Shown here: one piece after another, positions 30,943-40,177 of the stretch
How the letters are laid out: every line of letters begins with the position of its first letter
Numbering within the stretch: position 1 is the first letter of the stretch
NCBI RefSeq assembly: GCF_046097595.1
Contig: NZ_JBJUVG010000002.1
Location: forward strand, 62,001-126,000
DNA: 64,000 nucleotides
Direction of reading: 5' to 3'
Origin: Peptococcus simiae
GTDB taxonomy: Bacteria; Bacillota; Peptococcia; Peptococcales; Peptococcaceae
Made by a program: the position numbers and the translations under genes
The notes under the pieces: model-generated
The model's database searches: none
The model's input: the letters and a program-made list of their open reading frames with translations, nothing else
What the model was told of the DNA's origin: nothing

Positions 30943-32160
30943 CTAGTTTGTGGTATCGTAGTTGAGCCAGTGGTTCATTTTTTCTTGCTTGGTTCTTAAG
31001 TAGCAGGCATCCGCATCATGTATGGGCATTTGGATGGGGACCCTTTCGACAATTTCCATGCCATAGGCCTTGAGGTCGTAAACCTTTTGGGGGTTATTGG
31101 TCATAATCCGCAGCTGCTTGGCGCCGAGGTCCCGCAGGATTTGGGCCCCTACGCTGTAATCCCGCATATCATCCGGAAAGCCCAGCATATTATTGGCTTC
31201 AATGGTGTCATAGCCTTGGTCCTGGAGGGCGTAGGCCTTTATTTTATTGATCAAGCCAATGCCGCGGCCTTCTTGGCGCAAGTAGAGGAGGATGCCCCGG
31301 CCTTCTTTGGCAATGGCCTTCATGGCGGCGTCGTATTGCTCGCCGCAATCACACCGGCGGCTGCCTAGGGCATCACCGGTCAGGCATTCGGAATGGACCC
31401 GGCAGAGAACCGGTTGGCCATCGGTGACGTCGCCTTTGACCAGGGCCACATGGTGCTCGCCGTTAATGAGGTTAATATAGCCGTAAATGGTGAAGTCACC
31501 ATACCGGGTGGGCATTTTCGCCTTGGCCACTTGCTCAATGATGACCTCGTTGACCTTCCGGTAGTGGAGGAGGTCCTTGATAGTGATGAAGGGCATGTCG
31601 TACTTTTGGGCCACCTGGTGGAGGTCGCTGGTCCGCATCATGGTGCCATCGTCATTCATAATTTCACAGCAGAGGCCGCAGGCATCCAGACCGGCCAGAC
31701 GTAGGAGGTCAACGGTGGCCTCGGTGTGCCCCTGCCGTTCAAAGACACCCCGGTCCTTGGCAATGAGGGGAAACATATGGCCCGGCCGGCGGAAGTCCTC
31801 GGGCTTGGCCTTGGGATCAATACACTGGCGGGCGGTATAGCCCCTTTCCACGGCAGAAATGCCGGTGCTTGTATCGACATGGTCAATGGATACGGTAAAA
31901 GCCGTTTCATGGTTATCGGTATTTTTGGTGACCATCTGGGACAGGCCCAGCTTTTCGCCAAATTCACTGCTCATGGGCATACAGATGAGCCCCTTGGCGA
32001 TGGAGGCCATCATATTGACATTTTCAGTGCTGGCAAATTCGGCGGCACAAATCATATCGCCTTCATTTTCCCGGTCCGGGTCATCTGTTACGATGATGAT
32101 GCCGCCATCGCGCAGGCGCTGTAAGGCTTCTTCTACGGTATTGAATGCGTGCATAGTCAT
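30943..32160 (-). CDS. ribBA: Bifunctional DHBP synthase/GTP cyclohydrolase II RibBA
   Basis: A 405 aa fusion that makes both riboflavin precursors. The N-terminal half carries DDPDRENEGDMICAAE and HTEATVDL, the DHBP synthase signatures; the C-terminal half has the zinc site within HSECLTGDALGSRRCDCG and the GTP cyclohydrolase motif LRQEGRGIGL. Order is ribD-ribE-ribBA-ribH. RibE lies 11 bases upstream. Confidence 0.98.
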   Translation of the reverse strand: MTMHAFNTVEEALQRLRDGGIIIVTDDPDRENEGDMICAAEFASTENVNMMASIAKGLICMPMSSEFGEKLGLSQMVTKNTDNHETAFTVSIDHVDTSTGISAVERGYTARQCIDPKAKPEDFRRPGHMFPLIAKDRGVFERQGHTEATVDLLRLAGLDACGLCCEIMNDDGTMMRTSDLHQVAQKYDMPFITIKDLLHYRKVNEVIIEQVAKAKMPTRYGDFTIYGYINLINGEHHVALVKGDVTDGQPVLCRVHSECLTGDALGSRRCDCGEQYDAAMKAIAKEGRGILLYLRQEGRGIGLINKIKAYALQDQGYDTIEANNMLGFPDDMRDYSVGAQILRDLGAKQLRIMTNNPQKVYDLKAYGMEIVERVPIQMPIHDADACYLRTKQEKMNHWLNYDTTN

Positions 32161-32171
32161 GCTCCTTTACT

Positions 32172-32834
32172 TTATAGGTAGCCGTGTTGGGCGAGAAAGT
32201 CGAGGTCAATTTGGTCAGCGGGGGCATCGGGCTGGGCATCGCTGGTGTTTCCGGCCAGCATTTTTTCGACATACTTGGCCAGGATGTCACACTCAATGTT
32301 CACTGTTTGCCCGATTGTAGCCTTTTCCAGGGTGGTGGCTTGGAGGCTGTGGGGGATGACAGCGATGGTGATAATGGTCCCTTCGACCTTGGCTAGGGTA
32401 AGGCTGATGCCGTCAATGGCAATAGACCCTTTTTCAACGACCCAGCGGGTCATGTCGGAACCGATATCCAGGCTAAAAAGTTTAACTTGGCCATCTGGGA
32501 CAATCGCTACGATTTGGCCGGTTCCGTCCAGGTGGCCGCTCACAATATGGCCGCCAAAGCGACCGCCCATGGCCATGGCCCGTTCCAGGTTGACGGCATC
32601 GCCACGGCTGAGTTGGGCGATATTCGACCGGTGGATGCTTTCCCGGCTCACATCTGCGGAAAAGGCATGGCCTTTTATTTTTGTGACGGTCAGGCACATG
32701 CCATTGACAGCAATGCTTTCGCCTAAGACCAACTGGTCGTAGGGTGGGCTGGCTAAGATGGTCAGCTCCAAGCCGGATGCCGTCGGCTCCAGGGCCTGGA
32801 GGATTCCGGTGCGGTCGATTAATCCGGTGAACAT
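32172..32834 (-). CDS. ribE: Riboflavin synthase alpha chain RibE
   Basis: Dismutates two lumazines into riboflavin and its precursor. The 220 aa protein has the start MFTGLIDRTG and two lumazine-binding repeats, each with the pattern (A/S)VNGMCLTV or SIAIDGISLTL. Starts inside the end of ribD (16-base overlap). Second gene of the riboflavin operon. Confidence 0.98.
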   Translation of the reverse strand: MFTGLIDRTGILQALEPTASGLELTILASPPYDQLVLGESIAVNGMCLTVTKIKGHAFSADVSRESIHRSNIAQLSRGDAVNLERAMAMGGRFGGHIVSGHLDGTGQIVAIVPDGQVKLFSLDIGSDMTRWVVEKGSIAIDGISLTLAKVEGTIITIAVIPHSLQATTLEKATIGQTVNIECDILAKYVEKMLAGNTSDAQPDAPADQIDLDFLAQHGYL

Positions 32835-33940
32835 GGGTCTACCTCCTTATAGCTGAGGGTAGCGGTATAGAGTACATCGTCACCTAAGAGGGCAAGCTCC
32901 GGTTGGATAAGTTGGTAGGCGGTAGAGGGACCGGTACAGCCTGTTTCTTGTAAGATAGCCTGGTTGAGGGCCGTCTGGCCTAAGAGCTTCGGGGCTAAAA
33001 TCAGCTGGAAGGTATGGATTAAGCGGGCCTTCAGCATGGCGGCAGCCAGGTGGGCCCCACCTTCCAGGAGGATTTCATCAATGCCTCTTTCAGACAAGCG
33101 GCGACAGAGGTCTACTAAGGGAACATCAGCCTGGTCCGGCCAATGCCAGACCTCTATCCCGGCCTGGTCCAGCTTGTCTAAATAGCTGGACGGCCCGGCA
33201 CAGGCAAAGATAGTCGGTAGGTCGCGGGCAGTCTTCAAAATCTGACTACCTGCCAGGGCCTGGCCATCATGGCCCACAATGACGCGAAGCAAGGGGGCTG
33301 CAGGACTGATGCCGGACCGGTCGGTTAGGCGGGGGTCATCTTTCCGGACAGTACCGGCACCGACCATAATGGCTCCTACTCGGTGACGGAGGTCTTGGAC
33401 CCATTTGTCCGCTTCAGTCCCGGATATCTTCCGGTCCTGACTGTCCGGGGCCGGTGCCACACAGCCATCAGCTGTAGCGGCTACCTTCCAGCGGACCAGG
33501 GGAAGGCCGGTCTTTAGACAGTAGAAGAAGGCTTCATTTAATTTTTCTGCCTCTGTCCGCATGAGGCCGATATCTACCTTTAAGCCGGCCTCTAATAGGA
33601 TTTCGGCCCCGCCCTTGGCGACCGGGTTGGGGTCTCTAGTGGCGATAACCACCCGGCTAATGCCGGCGGCGATAAGGGCTTCCGTACAGGGGGGTGTTTT
33701 CCCGGTATGGCTACAGGGCTCCAGGGTGACAAAGCAAGTGGCCCCGCGCAGGTCCTGGTCGCCGGCAGCGGCCAAGGCCTCGCGTTCGGCATGGGGACCG
33801 CCGTACTTTTTATGCCAACCCTCGGCAAGAATTTTGCCATCCTTAGCAATTACACAACCCACCATGGGGTTGGGTGCCACTTGCCCGGCGCCCCGGCTGG
33901 CTAGGTGTAAGGCGCGGGTCATCATCAAACGATCATTCAT
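32819..33940 (-). CDS. ribD: Bifunctional deaminase/reductase RibD
   Basis: A 373 aa fusion: N-terminal cytidine-deaminase-like domain with the zinc motif PHAEREAL and LEPCSHTGKTPPC, and a C-terminal pyrimidine reductase domain (from about 150). The true start is the ATG at 33940, after GGAGGG on the minus strand; the open frame continues upstream into the riboswitch terminator. First gene of the FMN-controlled operon. Confidence 0.97.
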   Translation of the reverse strand: MNDRLMMTRALHLASRGAGQVAPNPMVGCVIAKDGKILAEGWHKKYGGPHAEREALAAAGDQDLRGATCFVTLEPCSHTGKTPPCTEALIAAGISRVVIATRDPNPVAKGGAEILLEAGLKVDIGLMRTEAEKLNEAFFYCLKTGLPLVRWKVAATADGCVAPAPDSQDRKISGTEADKWVQDLRHRVGAIMVGAGTVRKDDPRLTDRSGISPAAPLLRVIVGHDGQALAGSQILKTARDLPTIFACAGPSSYLDKLDQAGIEVWHWPDQADVPLVDLCRRLSERGIDEILLEGGAHLAAAMLKARLIHTFQLILAPKLLGQTALNQAILQETGCTGPSTAYQLIQPELALLGDDVLYTATLSYKEVDPCSPD

Positions 33941-33950
33941 AGGCCCTCCA

Positions 33951-33981
33951 ATAAAAAAAGTGTGCCCGGTCAGGGCACACT
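33951..33981 (-). terminator. Riboswitch-controlled terminator before ribD
   Basis: Stem AGTGTGCCC/GGGCACACT (33959-33967 with 33973-33981) followed on the minus strand by a run of U. It lies between the FMN aptamer and ribD and is the likely expression platform. Confidence 0.85.
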
Positions 33982-34009
33982 GAAATGGACTCAATAAGCA
34001 TCGCTTTTG

Positions 34010-34122
34010 AGGAACTCTTCTTTCATCCAGACTTTACTGTCGGCTTCGTACTTACAACGAATCAGCACCAAAGTGCTCGCGGGCTTTACCGCCGGTCGGG
34101 AATTTCACCCTGCCCTGAAGAA
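34010..34122 (-). promoter_or_regulatory. FMN riboswitch (RFN element)
   Basis: On the minus strand the conserved aptamer blocks are in order: CAGGGCAGGGTGAAATTCCC, GACCGGCGGTAAAGCC, and GAAAGAAGAG at the end. FMN binding should favour the terminator at 33951-33981 and switch off ribD-ribE-ribBA-ribH. Confidence 0.95.
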
Positions 34123-34141
34123 TTATTCAATTATTAATCAT

Positions 34142-34170
34142 ATCATAGTCCTTTCATATGCACCTGTCAA
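34142..34170 (-). promoter_or_regulatory. Sigma-A promoter of the riboflavin operon
   Basis: Minus-strand TTGACA (34165-34170) and TATGAT (34142-34147), 17-base spacer, about 20 bases before the FMN riboswitch. Confidence 0.8.
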
Positions 34171-34202
34171 GTCTGCAAAAGAGACCTTCCGGGGGGCAAG
34201 CG

Positions 34203-34231
34203 TTGACGTGGTGAGACGGTCAAGGTAAAAT
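34203..34231 (+). promoter_or_regulatory. Sigma-A promoter of ligA-gatCAB
   Basis: TTGACG at 34203-34208 and TAAAAT at 34226-34231, 17-base spacer, 23 bases before the ligA ATG. It is divergent from the rib promoter about 35 bases away. Confidence 0.75.
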
Positions 34232-34254
34232 AAAACGGAAAGACAGGTGATCGG

Positions 34255-36249
34255 ATGGCTGAATACAGCAGCAAAGAAGATATGATGGCGCTTATCCAAA
34301 AACTCCGCCATTATGAATATTGTTACTATGTTTTGGATCAGCCGGAAGTTAGTGATAGCACGTATGACGGCCTTTACCAAACCCTACTTGCTATTGAAGC
34401 AGCGCACCCGGATTGGGTCCAGCCTGATTCGCCCAGCCAGCGGGTTGGGGGTGCAGTGGCAGAAGGCTTTGAGACTGTCGTTCACCAGGTGCCCCTGCTA
34501 AGCCTGGCCAATGCCTTTTCAGAGGAAGACTTATACACGTTTGACAGCCAGGTCCGCCGGAGTCTGGGTAAAGACCGGGTGGCCTACAGTGTTGAATACA
34601 AGATTGATGGTCTCTCCATGGCTCTGACCTACCGAGATGGCCTCCTGGTCATGGGAGCCACCCGGGGCAACGGTCAAATTGGCGAAGTGGTGACGGATAA
34701 CATAAAAACCATCAAGAGCGTGCCCCTGCGGCTTAATGAGCCTGTTGGCCAGCTGGTGGTCCGGGGAGAGGTCTACCTGCCCAAAAAAGACTTCCTGGCC
34801 CTCAATGACAAGCGTCAGGCGGCAGACCTGCCCTTATTTGCCAATGCCCGGAATGCAGCAGCAGGGTCTGTCCGGCAGCTTGACCCCAAGGTGGCCGCTG
34901 CCCGTCCCTTAGCCCTGCGTTTTTATGATATCCTCGCCAGCAGTGCCTCTTTTTCCAGCCAGGCCGAAGTCCTGGCCGCCATCCGGTCCTGGGGCTTGCG
35001 GCCGGTGGAAGCCTACCATTGCGAGGGCATAGAGGCCGTTTGCCAAGCGGTTCAGAAGATAACCGCCGACCGGGACCAAATCCCCTATGATATTGACGGG
35101 ATTGTCGTCAAGGTGGACAACTTGGCTGACCGATCGGCCTTAAGTGTCCGGGCCAAGACGCCCCGCTGGGCCATTGCCTATAAGTTTCCGGCTGAGCAGC
35201 AGGAAACGCGAATCACCGCCATCACAACCCAGGTGGGACGGACAGGTGCAGTCACGCCGGTTGCTGAGCTTGAACCGACCCTGGTGGCCGGTTCCGTCGT
35301 TAGCCGGGCCACCCTCCATAATGAGGACTTTATCCAGGCCAAGGATGTCCGGGTGGGGGATAGCGTTCTTATCCAAAAAGCCGGCGATGTCATCCCGGAA
35401 GTGGTCCAGGTCTTGCCGGAAAAACGTCCGGCAGCCAGTGCACCCTACCAATTTCCCCAGACCTGCCCATCCTGCCAGTCCCACCTCATCCGCATAGAAG
35501 GGGAGGCCGTCTGGCGTTGCCCTAACCGATTGGGTTGTCCGGCTCAAATCCAGGCCGGCATCCTGCACATGGCTGCCAGAGATGCCCTGGATATCGATGG
35601 CTTGGGGCCGTCCTTGATTCGGCAGCTTTATGAAGCAGACCTGATTCATACCGCTGCAGACTTATTCCAGCTCAGCAAAGAAGACCTGCTTCCCCTGGAT
35701 CGGATGGGGGATAAACGGGCGGATAATTTACTCAAGGCCTTGGAAGAAGCGAAATCCAGGCCCTTTGACCGCTTTATTTACGCCCTGGGTATTCCCCTAG
35801 TGGGCTTAAATGTCAGCCAAATATTAGTGCGCCACTTACAGGACCTGGATGCCTTTCAAGAAGCCAGGGAAGAAGAACTCCTGGCCATTGACGGCATTGG
35901 TCCCGGGATTGCCGAAGCGGTTGTCGGCTACTTTGAAGATGAGGCCAACCAAAAGCTCTTGGCCGACCTAAAGGCAGCCGGCGTCAGCTACCAAGTTCAG
36001 GCGCAAGAGGAAGTGGAAGGGCGGCTGACGGGTAAAACCTTTGTTTTAACCGGGATCCTTCCGGACTATTCAAGAAATGAGATGAAGGCCCTCCTGGAAA
36101 AGGAAGGGGCTAAGGTTACTGGGTCTGTGAGCAAGAAGACCGACTATGTCGTTGCCGGTGAAGAAGCCGGCTCAAAATTGGATAAGGCCCAGGCCCTGGG
36201 TATACCTGTGCTCGACCAGGCAGGGGTCCTTGACCTCCTTCATCAATAA
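34255..36249 (+). CDS. ligA: NAD-dependent DNA ligase LigA
   Basis: Seals nicks using NAD+. The 664 aa enzyme has the domain Ia motif HYEYCYYVLDQPEVSDSTYD, adenylated lysine K116 in VEYKIDG, an OB fold, a four-cysteine zinc finger (CPSCQS and CPNRLGCPAQ), tandem HhH motifs, and a C-terminal BRCT domain (about 590-664, GKTFVLTGIL). pcrA is often upstream in Bacillota, but here the rib operon is. gatC follows 34 bases later. Confidence 0.99.
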   Translation: MAEYSSKEDMMALIQKLRHYEYCYYVLDQPEVSDSTYDGLYQTLLAIEAAHPDWVQPDSPSQRVGGAVAEGFETVVHQVPLLSLANAFSEEDLYTFDSQVRRSLGKDRVAYSVEYKIDGLSMALTYRDGLLVMGATRGNGQIGEVVTDNIKTIKSVPLRLNEPVGQLVVRGEVYLPKKDFLALNDKRQAADLPLFANARNAAAGSVRQLDPKVAAARPLALRFYDILASSASFSSQAEVLAAIRSWGLRPVEAYHCEGIEAVCQAVQKITADRDQIPYDIDGIVVKVDNLADRSALSVRAKTPRWAIAYKFPAEQQETRITAITTQVGRTGAVTPVAELEPTLVAGSVVSRATLHNEDFIQAKDVRVGDSVLIQKAGDVIPEVVQVLPEKRPAASAPYQFPQTCPSCQSHLIRIEGEAVWRCPNRLGCPAQIQAGILHMAARDALDIDGLGPSLIRQLYEADLIHTAADLFQLSKEDLLPLDRMGDKRADNLLKALEEAKSRPFDRFIYALGIPLVGLNVSQILVRHLQDLDAFQEAREEELLAIDGIGPGIAEAVVGYFEDEANQKLLADLKAAGVSYQVQAQEEVEGRLTGKTFVLTGILPDYSRNEMKALLEKEGAKVTGSVSKKTDYVVAGEEAGSKLDKAQALGIPVLDQAGVLDLLHQ

Positions 36250-36283
36250 ACCATAGATTAGTAAGAGGAATAGGAGATGCGAG

Positions 36284-36565
36284 ATGCTAACTAAAGAAAC
36301 CGTTGAACACATTGCGCACTTGGCGCGGCTGTCCTTCAGCGAAGCGGAAATCGAGGACCAATTAAAACAATTGGATATGATCATTGATATGATGGATATC
36401 TTAACCACCATTGATACCGAAGGCGTCCCTCCCTTAAATCACGTTTTAGAACTGTCCAATGTTTACAGGGAAGATGAAGTTCAAGACAGCTTGCCCCGGG
36501 AAGAAGCCCTGGCCAATGGGCCTGAAGTGGCAGCAGGCATGTTTCAAGTGCCCAAGATTGTATAG
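36284..36565 (+). CDS. gatC: Glu-tRNA(Gln)/Asp-tRNA(Asn) amidotransferase subunit C
   Basis: A 93 aa GatC: TVEHIAHLARLSFSEAEIE at the N-terminus and the helix region QLDMIIDMMDILTTIDTEGV, then PLNHVLELSNVYREDE. It stabilises GatA-GatB. First of gatC-gatA-gatB, so Gln-tRNA and perhaps Asn-tRNA are made by transamidation here. Confidence 0.97.
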   Translation: MLTKETVEHIAHLARLSFSEAEIEDQLKQLDMIIDMMDILTTIDTEGVPPLNHVLELSNVYREDEVQDSLPREEALANGPEVAAGMFQVPKIV

Positions 36566-36573
36566 GAGGAAAT

Positions 36574-38007
36574 ATGCATAAACATACAGTCGCCTCTGTG
36601 CGCGAGGCCTTTGTTTCCGGACAGGAAAGTGCTGTGGATATTGCGACAGCCTACTTAAACCGCATCAAGGAAGTGGACAAGACCATCAATGCCTTTATTA
36701 CTGTGGATGAGACACAAGTCCTTGAGCAAGCAAAAAAATTAGATGAAAAACGGGCGCAGGGCAAAGACCTTGGCCGCTTGGCCGGGGTGCCCATTGCCTT
36801 AAAGGACAACCTGAGCACCCGGGGCTTACGTACGACCTGTGCCTCTAAAATGCTCGAAAACTATGAACCTATTTTTAACGCCCATGTCGTTGACCGTCTC
36901 CTTGCTGAGGACGCCATCATCATTGGTAAAACCAATATGGATGAATTTGCCATGGGGGCAACCACCGAGACCTCTTATTTTGGCCCAACCCTGAACCCCA
37001 TCAATCAAGGCCGGGTACCGGGCGGGTCCAGCGGCGGCTCCGCTGCCGCCATTGCTGCGGACATGGTACCGGTAGCCCTGGGCAGTGACACCGGGGGGTC
37101 TATCCGTCAGCCGGCTTCCTACTGTGGTATTTACGGGATTAAGCCGACCTACGGGGTGGTTTCCCGCTATGGCTGCGTGGCCTTCGGGTCTTCCCTGGAC
37201 CAAATAGGGCCAATGGGCCATTCTGTCGCTGACCTGGCTATCCTCCTGTCTGTCATTGCCGGCTATGATGACCGGGACAGCAACTGCCTGCCGGAAGACC
37301 GGCCGGACTATCTGGCTGCCCTCCAGGCGGATATCAAGGGCAAAAAGATTGGTATTCCCCAGGAAATGCTGGATGCGGTCACCAACCCGGCCATTCGTGA
37401 GGCCGTTCAGGAAGCCGCTAAGATATATGAAAGCCTGGGGGCAGAAGTGGAAACCTGCCACCTGGACTACCTGGAAGCCTCTATTCCGACCTACTACCTC
37501 ATCGCAACCGCTGAGGCCTCCTCTAACCTAGCCCGGTTCGACGGTGTCCGCTACGGCTTGCGGGTTGAAGGCAAGGACGTGGTTTCCATGTTCAAAGAAA
37601 CCAGACATGACGGCTTTGGCGATGAAGTCAAGCGGCGGATTATGCTCGGGACCTATGCCTTGAGTGCCGGCTATTATGATGCCTTTTACCTCAAGGCCCT
37701 CCGGGTTCGCCGGCTCATCCAAAATGCCTTTAAGGACCTCTTTAAGACCTATGATGTCTTATTGACGCCGACCGCCATCCAGGTGGCCCCGGCCCTTGGG
37801 GAACACCTGGATGCTGTAGATGCCTACCGGCAGGACCTCCTGACCTGTCCGGTGAATTTAGCCGGCTTACCGGGGTTATCGATGCCCTTTGGCGAATTAG
37901 ACGGCCTGCCCATAGGCTTGCAGCTCATTGGCGATGTGCGTGGCGACAGCACCCTCATTAGCTTTGCTGCTGCATTGGAAGGTCAAACGACGGAGGTGGC
38001 TCAATGA
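36574..38007 (+). CDS. gatA: Glu-tRNA(Gln) amidotransferase subunit A
   Basis: Glutaminase subunit that supplies ammonia for transamidation of misacylated tRNA. The 477 aa protein has the amidase-signature triad: K77 (PIALKDN), cis-serine S152 (GGSSGGSAAA), and nucleophile S176 (GSDTGGSIRQ). Normal length. The last 4 bases overlap gatB. Confidence 0.98.
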   Translation: MHKHTVASVREAFVSGQESAVDIATAYLNRIKEVDKTINAFITVDETQVLEQAKKLDEKRAQGKDLGRLAGVPIALKDNLSTRGLRTTCASKMLENYEPIFNAHVVDRLLAEDAIIIGKTNMDEFAMGATTETSYFGPTLNPINQGRVPGGSSGGSAAAIAADMVPVALGSDTGGSIRQPASYCGIYGIKPTYGVVSRYGCVAFGSSLDQIGPMGHSVADLAILLSVIAGYDDRDSNCLPEDRPDYLAALQADIKGKKIGIPQEMLDAVTNPAIREAVQEAAKIYESLGAEVETCHLDYLEASIPTYYLIATAEASSNLARFDGVRYGLRVEGKDVVSMFKETRHDGFGDEVKRRIMLGTYALSAGYYDAFYLKALRVRRLIQNAFKDLFKTYDVLLTPTAIQVAPALGEHLDAVDAYRQDLLTCPVNLAGLPGLSMPFGELDGLPIGLQLIGDVRGDSTLISFAAALEGQTTEVAQ

Positions 38008-39449
38008 GATACGAACCGGTAATCGGCTTAGAAGTCCACGTAGAGCTGAAGACAAAAACAAAAATTTTCTGTGGGTGTACCACCGCTTTCGGTGGGGAAC
38101 CCAATACCCATACCTGCCCGGTTTGCTTAGGCCTGCCCGGGACCCTGCCGGTTTTAAATAAGCAGGTTCTCCATTATGCCATTTTAGCCGGCCTGGCAAC
38201 CAACTGTACCATTAATAAGTTTAGCAAGTTCGACCGGAAAAACTACTTTTATCCGGACCTGACCAAGGCCTACCAGATTTCCCAGTTTGATGAGCCCATT
38301 GCTGAACATGGCTATGTTGATATTACTGTAGATGGCCAGGAAAAACGCATCGGCATGACCCGGATCCATATGGAAGAAGATGCCGGGAAACTTATCCACC
38401 AGGGGGCCAGCATTACCGCCTCCAACAGTTCCCTGGCCGACTATAACCGGGCCGGTGTCCCCTTAATTGAAATCGTTTCCGAGCCGGATATGCGGTCCGC
38501 TGCAGAGGCCAGGGCCTACTTGGAAGAATTAAAGGCCATTATTACCTATATCGGTGTCAGTGACGCTAAAATGGAGGAGGGGTCCTTACGGTGTGACGTT
38601 AATATCTCCTTGCGACCGGTCGGCCAGGAAGCCTTCGGGACCCGGGCTGAAATCAAGAACCTCAACTCTTTCCGGGCCGTTGAACGGGCTATTGCCCATG
38701 AAATTGACCGTCAAAGTGACCTCCTGGATGACGGCGAAGAGGTGAAACTCGAAACCCGGACCTGGGACGATGCCAAGGGGGTAACCCACTCCCTCCGGAG
38801 CAAGGAAAATGCTGATGACTACCGCTATTTCCCAGATGCGGACCTTCCCCCGGTTATCGTTACAGATGAGGATATCGATCGCTTACGGGCGGAAATCCCT
38901 GAGCTGCCCCGGAGCCGCCGCCAACGTTTTGTGACCGAAGCCGGCCTTTCTGAAGCAGATGCTGGCCTCTTAGCCGAAGACCGCTACCTGGCAGACTTCT
39001 TTGAAGCGGCCTGGAAGGCCTATGGAGAAGCCCAACCGGTTGCCAACTGGCTTTTGGGGGATATTGCCGCCAAGCTTAATACCGATGGAATCCAGCTGGC
39101 CGATAGCCAGTTCCAACCGGCCCAGCTGGTCGACCTCTTAAACCTCATTAAGGACGGATCCATTAGTGGTAAAATCGCTAAGGATGTCTTTGTTAAGGCC
39201 TTTGAAACCGGTGACAGCCCGGCTGATATCGTAGAAAGAGAAGGGTTGAAGCAAATTTCCGATACGGGCTCTTTAGAACCCCTTATCCGGGACATTGTAG
39301 CGGCCAATCCCAAGTCTGTCGAAGACTATAAGGCCGGAAAAAAGAAGGCCTTAGGCTTTTTGGTCGGCCAGGTCATGAAGGAAACCAAGGGCCAGGCCAA
39401 CCCTGGCTTGGTAAACCAGCTCCTAACAGAGGTTTTGGACAATGCTTAA
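38004..39449 (+). CDS. gatB: Glu-tRNA(Gln) amidotransferase subunit B
   Basis: Kinase-type subunit that phosphorylates the misacylated glutamyl group before amidation. The 481 aa protein starts with IGLEVHVELKTKTKIFCGC, has the cysteine pairs CGC and CPVC (domain zinc site), YRYFPDADLPP, and the C-terminal helical YqeY-like domain (from about 330). Overlaps gatA and deoC. Confidence 0.98.
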   Translation: MRYEPVIGLEVHVELKTKTKIFCGCTTAFGGEPNTHTCPVCLGLPGTLPVLNKQVLHYAILAGLATNCTINKFSKFDRKNYFYPDLTKAYQISQFDEPIAEHGYVDITVDGQEKRIGMTRIHMEEDAGKLIHQGASITASNSSLADYNRAGVPLIEIVSEPDMRSAAEARAYLEELKAIITYIGVSDAKMEEGSLRCDVNISLRPVGQEAFGTRAEIKNLNSFRAVERAIAHEIDRQSDLLDDGEEVKLETRTWDDAKGVTHSLRSKENADDYRYFPDADLPPVIVTDEDIDRLRAEIPELPRSRRQRFVTEAGLSEADAGLLAEDRYLADFFEAAWKAYGEAQPVANWLLGDIAAKLNTDGIQLADSQFQPAQLVDLLNLIKDGSISGKIAKDVFVKAFETGDSPADIVEREGLKQISDTGSLEPLIRDIVAANPKSVEDYKAGKKKALGFLVGQVMKETKGQANPGLVNQLLTEVLDNA

Positions 39450-40101
39450 GCTAGACAAGGCCGCTATCCTGTCTGCCCTAGACCATACCCTCTTGAAGCC
39501 CCAGGCCGGTGCGGCAGACTACCAGGCCTTCTTTCAGGCGGTCAGAGACATTCCTGTTGCCTCGGTTTGCATCCCGCCCAACCGGGTTCGAGCAGCCCAG
39601 GCGGCCCTGGAAGGAAAGAACAAAATCTGTACCGTCATCGGCTTTCCCAATGGCTACCAGACCCCTGCAGTCAAGGCCTTTGAGGCCAAGACAGCTGTCG
39701 CTGAGGGCGCCGATGAGATTGATATGGTGGTTTGCATCGGCGATATTTTAGCCCGGGACAAGGACCGCCTGACAGATGAGGTCCGGCAGGTGCGGGAAGC
39801 GGTGCCGGAGGCCTTGCTCAAGGTCATCATTGAGACAGGGGCCTTGTCCCCGGACCAGATCCGCTGGCTGTGTGAGATTCTACCGCCTTGTGGGGTGGAC
39901 TTTCTAAAAACCAGCACCGGCTTTAACTTCCCCGGGGCCTCTCTGGAGGCGGTTCAAATCATGCGCCAGGCCTTACCGGAGACCATTGGCATCAAGGCTT
40001 CCGGGGGCATCCAATCTCTGGAAGAGGCCATGGCCTACTTAGATGCCGGTGCCAGCCGGATTGGAGCCAGTCGCCTACTGGCGGCTTGCCAGTCATTGTA
40101 A
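39442..40101 (+). CDS. deoC: Deoxyribose-phosphate aldolase DeoC
   Basis: Cleaves deoxyribose 5-phosphate to glyceraldehyde 3-phosphate and acetaldehyde. The 219 aa TIM barrel has DHTLLKP, the Schiff-base lysine K156 in FLKTSTGF, and K185 in GIKASGGI. It overlaps gatB by 8 bases, an unusual place for this gene. A strong terminator follows. Confidence 0.95.
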   Translation: MLKLDKAAILSALDHTLLKPQAGAADYQAFFQAVRDIPVASVCIPPNRVRAAQAALEGKNKICTVIGFPNGYQTPAVKAFEAKTAVAEGADEIDMVVCIGDILARDKDRLTDEVRQVREAVPEALLKVIIETGALSPDQIRWLCEILPPCGVDFLKTSTGFNFPGASLEAVQIMRQALPETIGIKASGGIQSLEEAMAYLDAGASRIGASRLLAACQSL

Positions 40102-40105
40102 CCAG

Positions 40106-40146
40106 CAAAAAATCCTATTCCACAGGTCTGTGGAATAGGATTTTTC
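40106..40146 (+). terminator. Terminator after deoC
   Basis: Long perfect stem AATCCTATTCCACA with TGTGGAATAGGATT (40111-40124 with 40129-40142), ending in TTTTT. Confidence 0.9.
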
Positions 40147-40177
40147 ATATCTTTTGTACTTGCTTGAGGAGGTGCAT

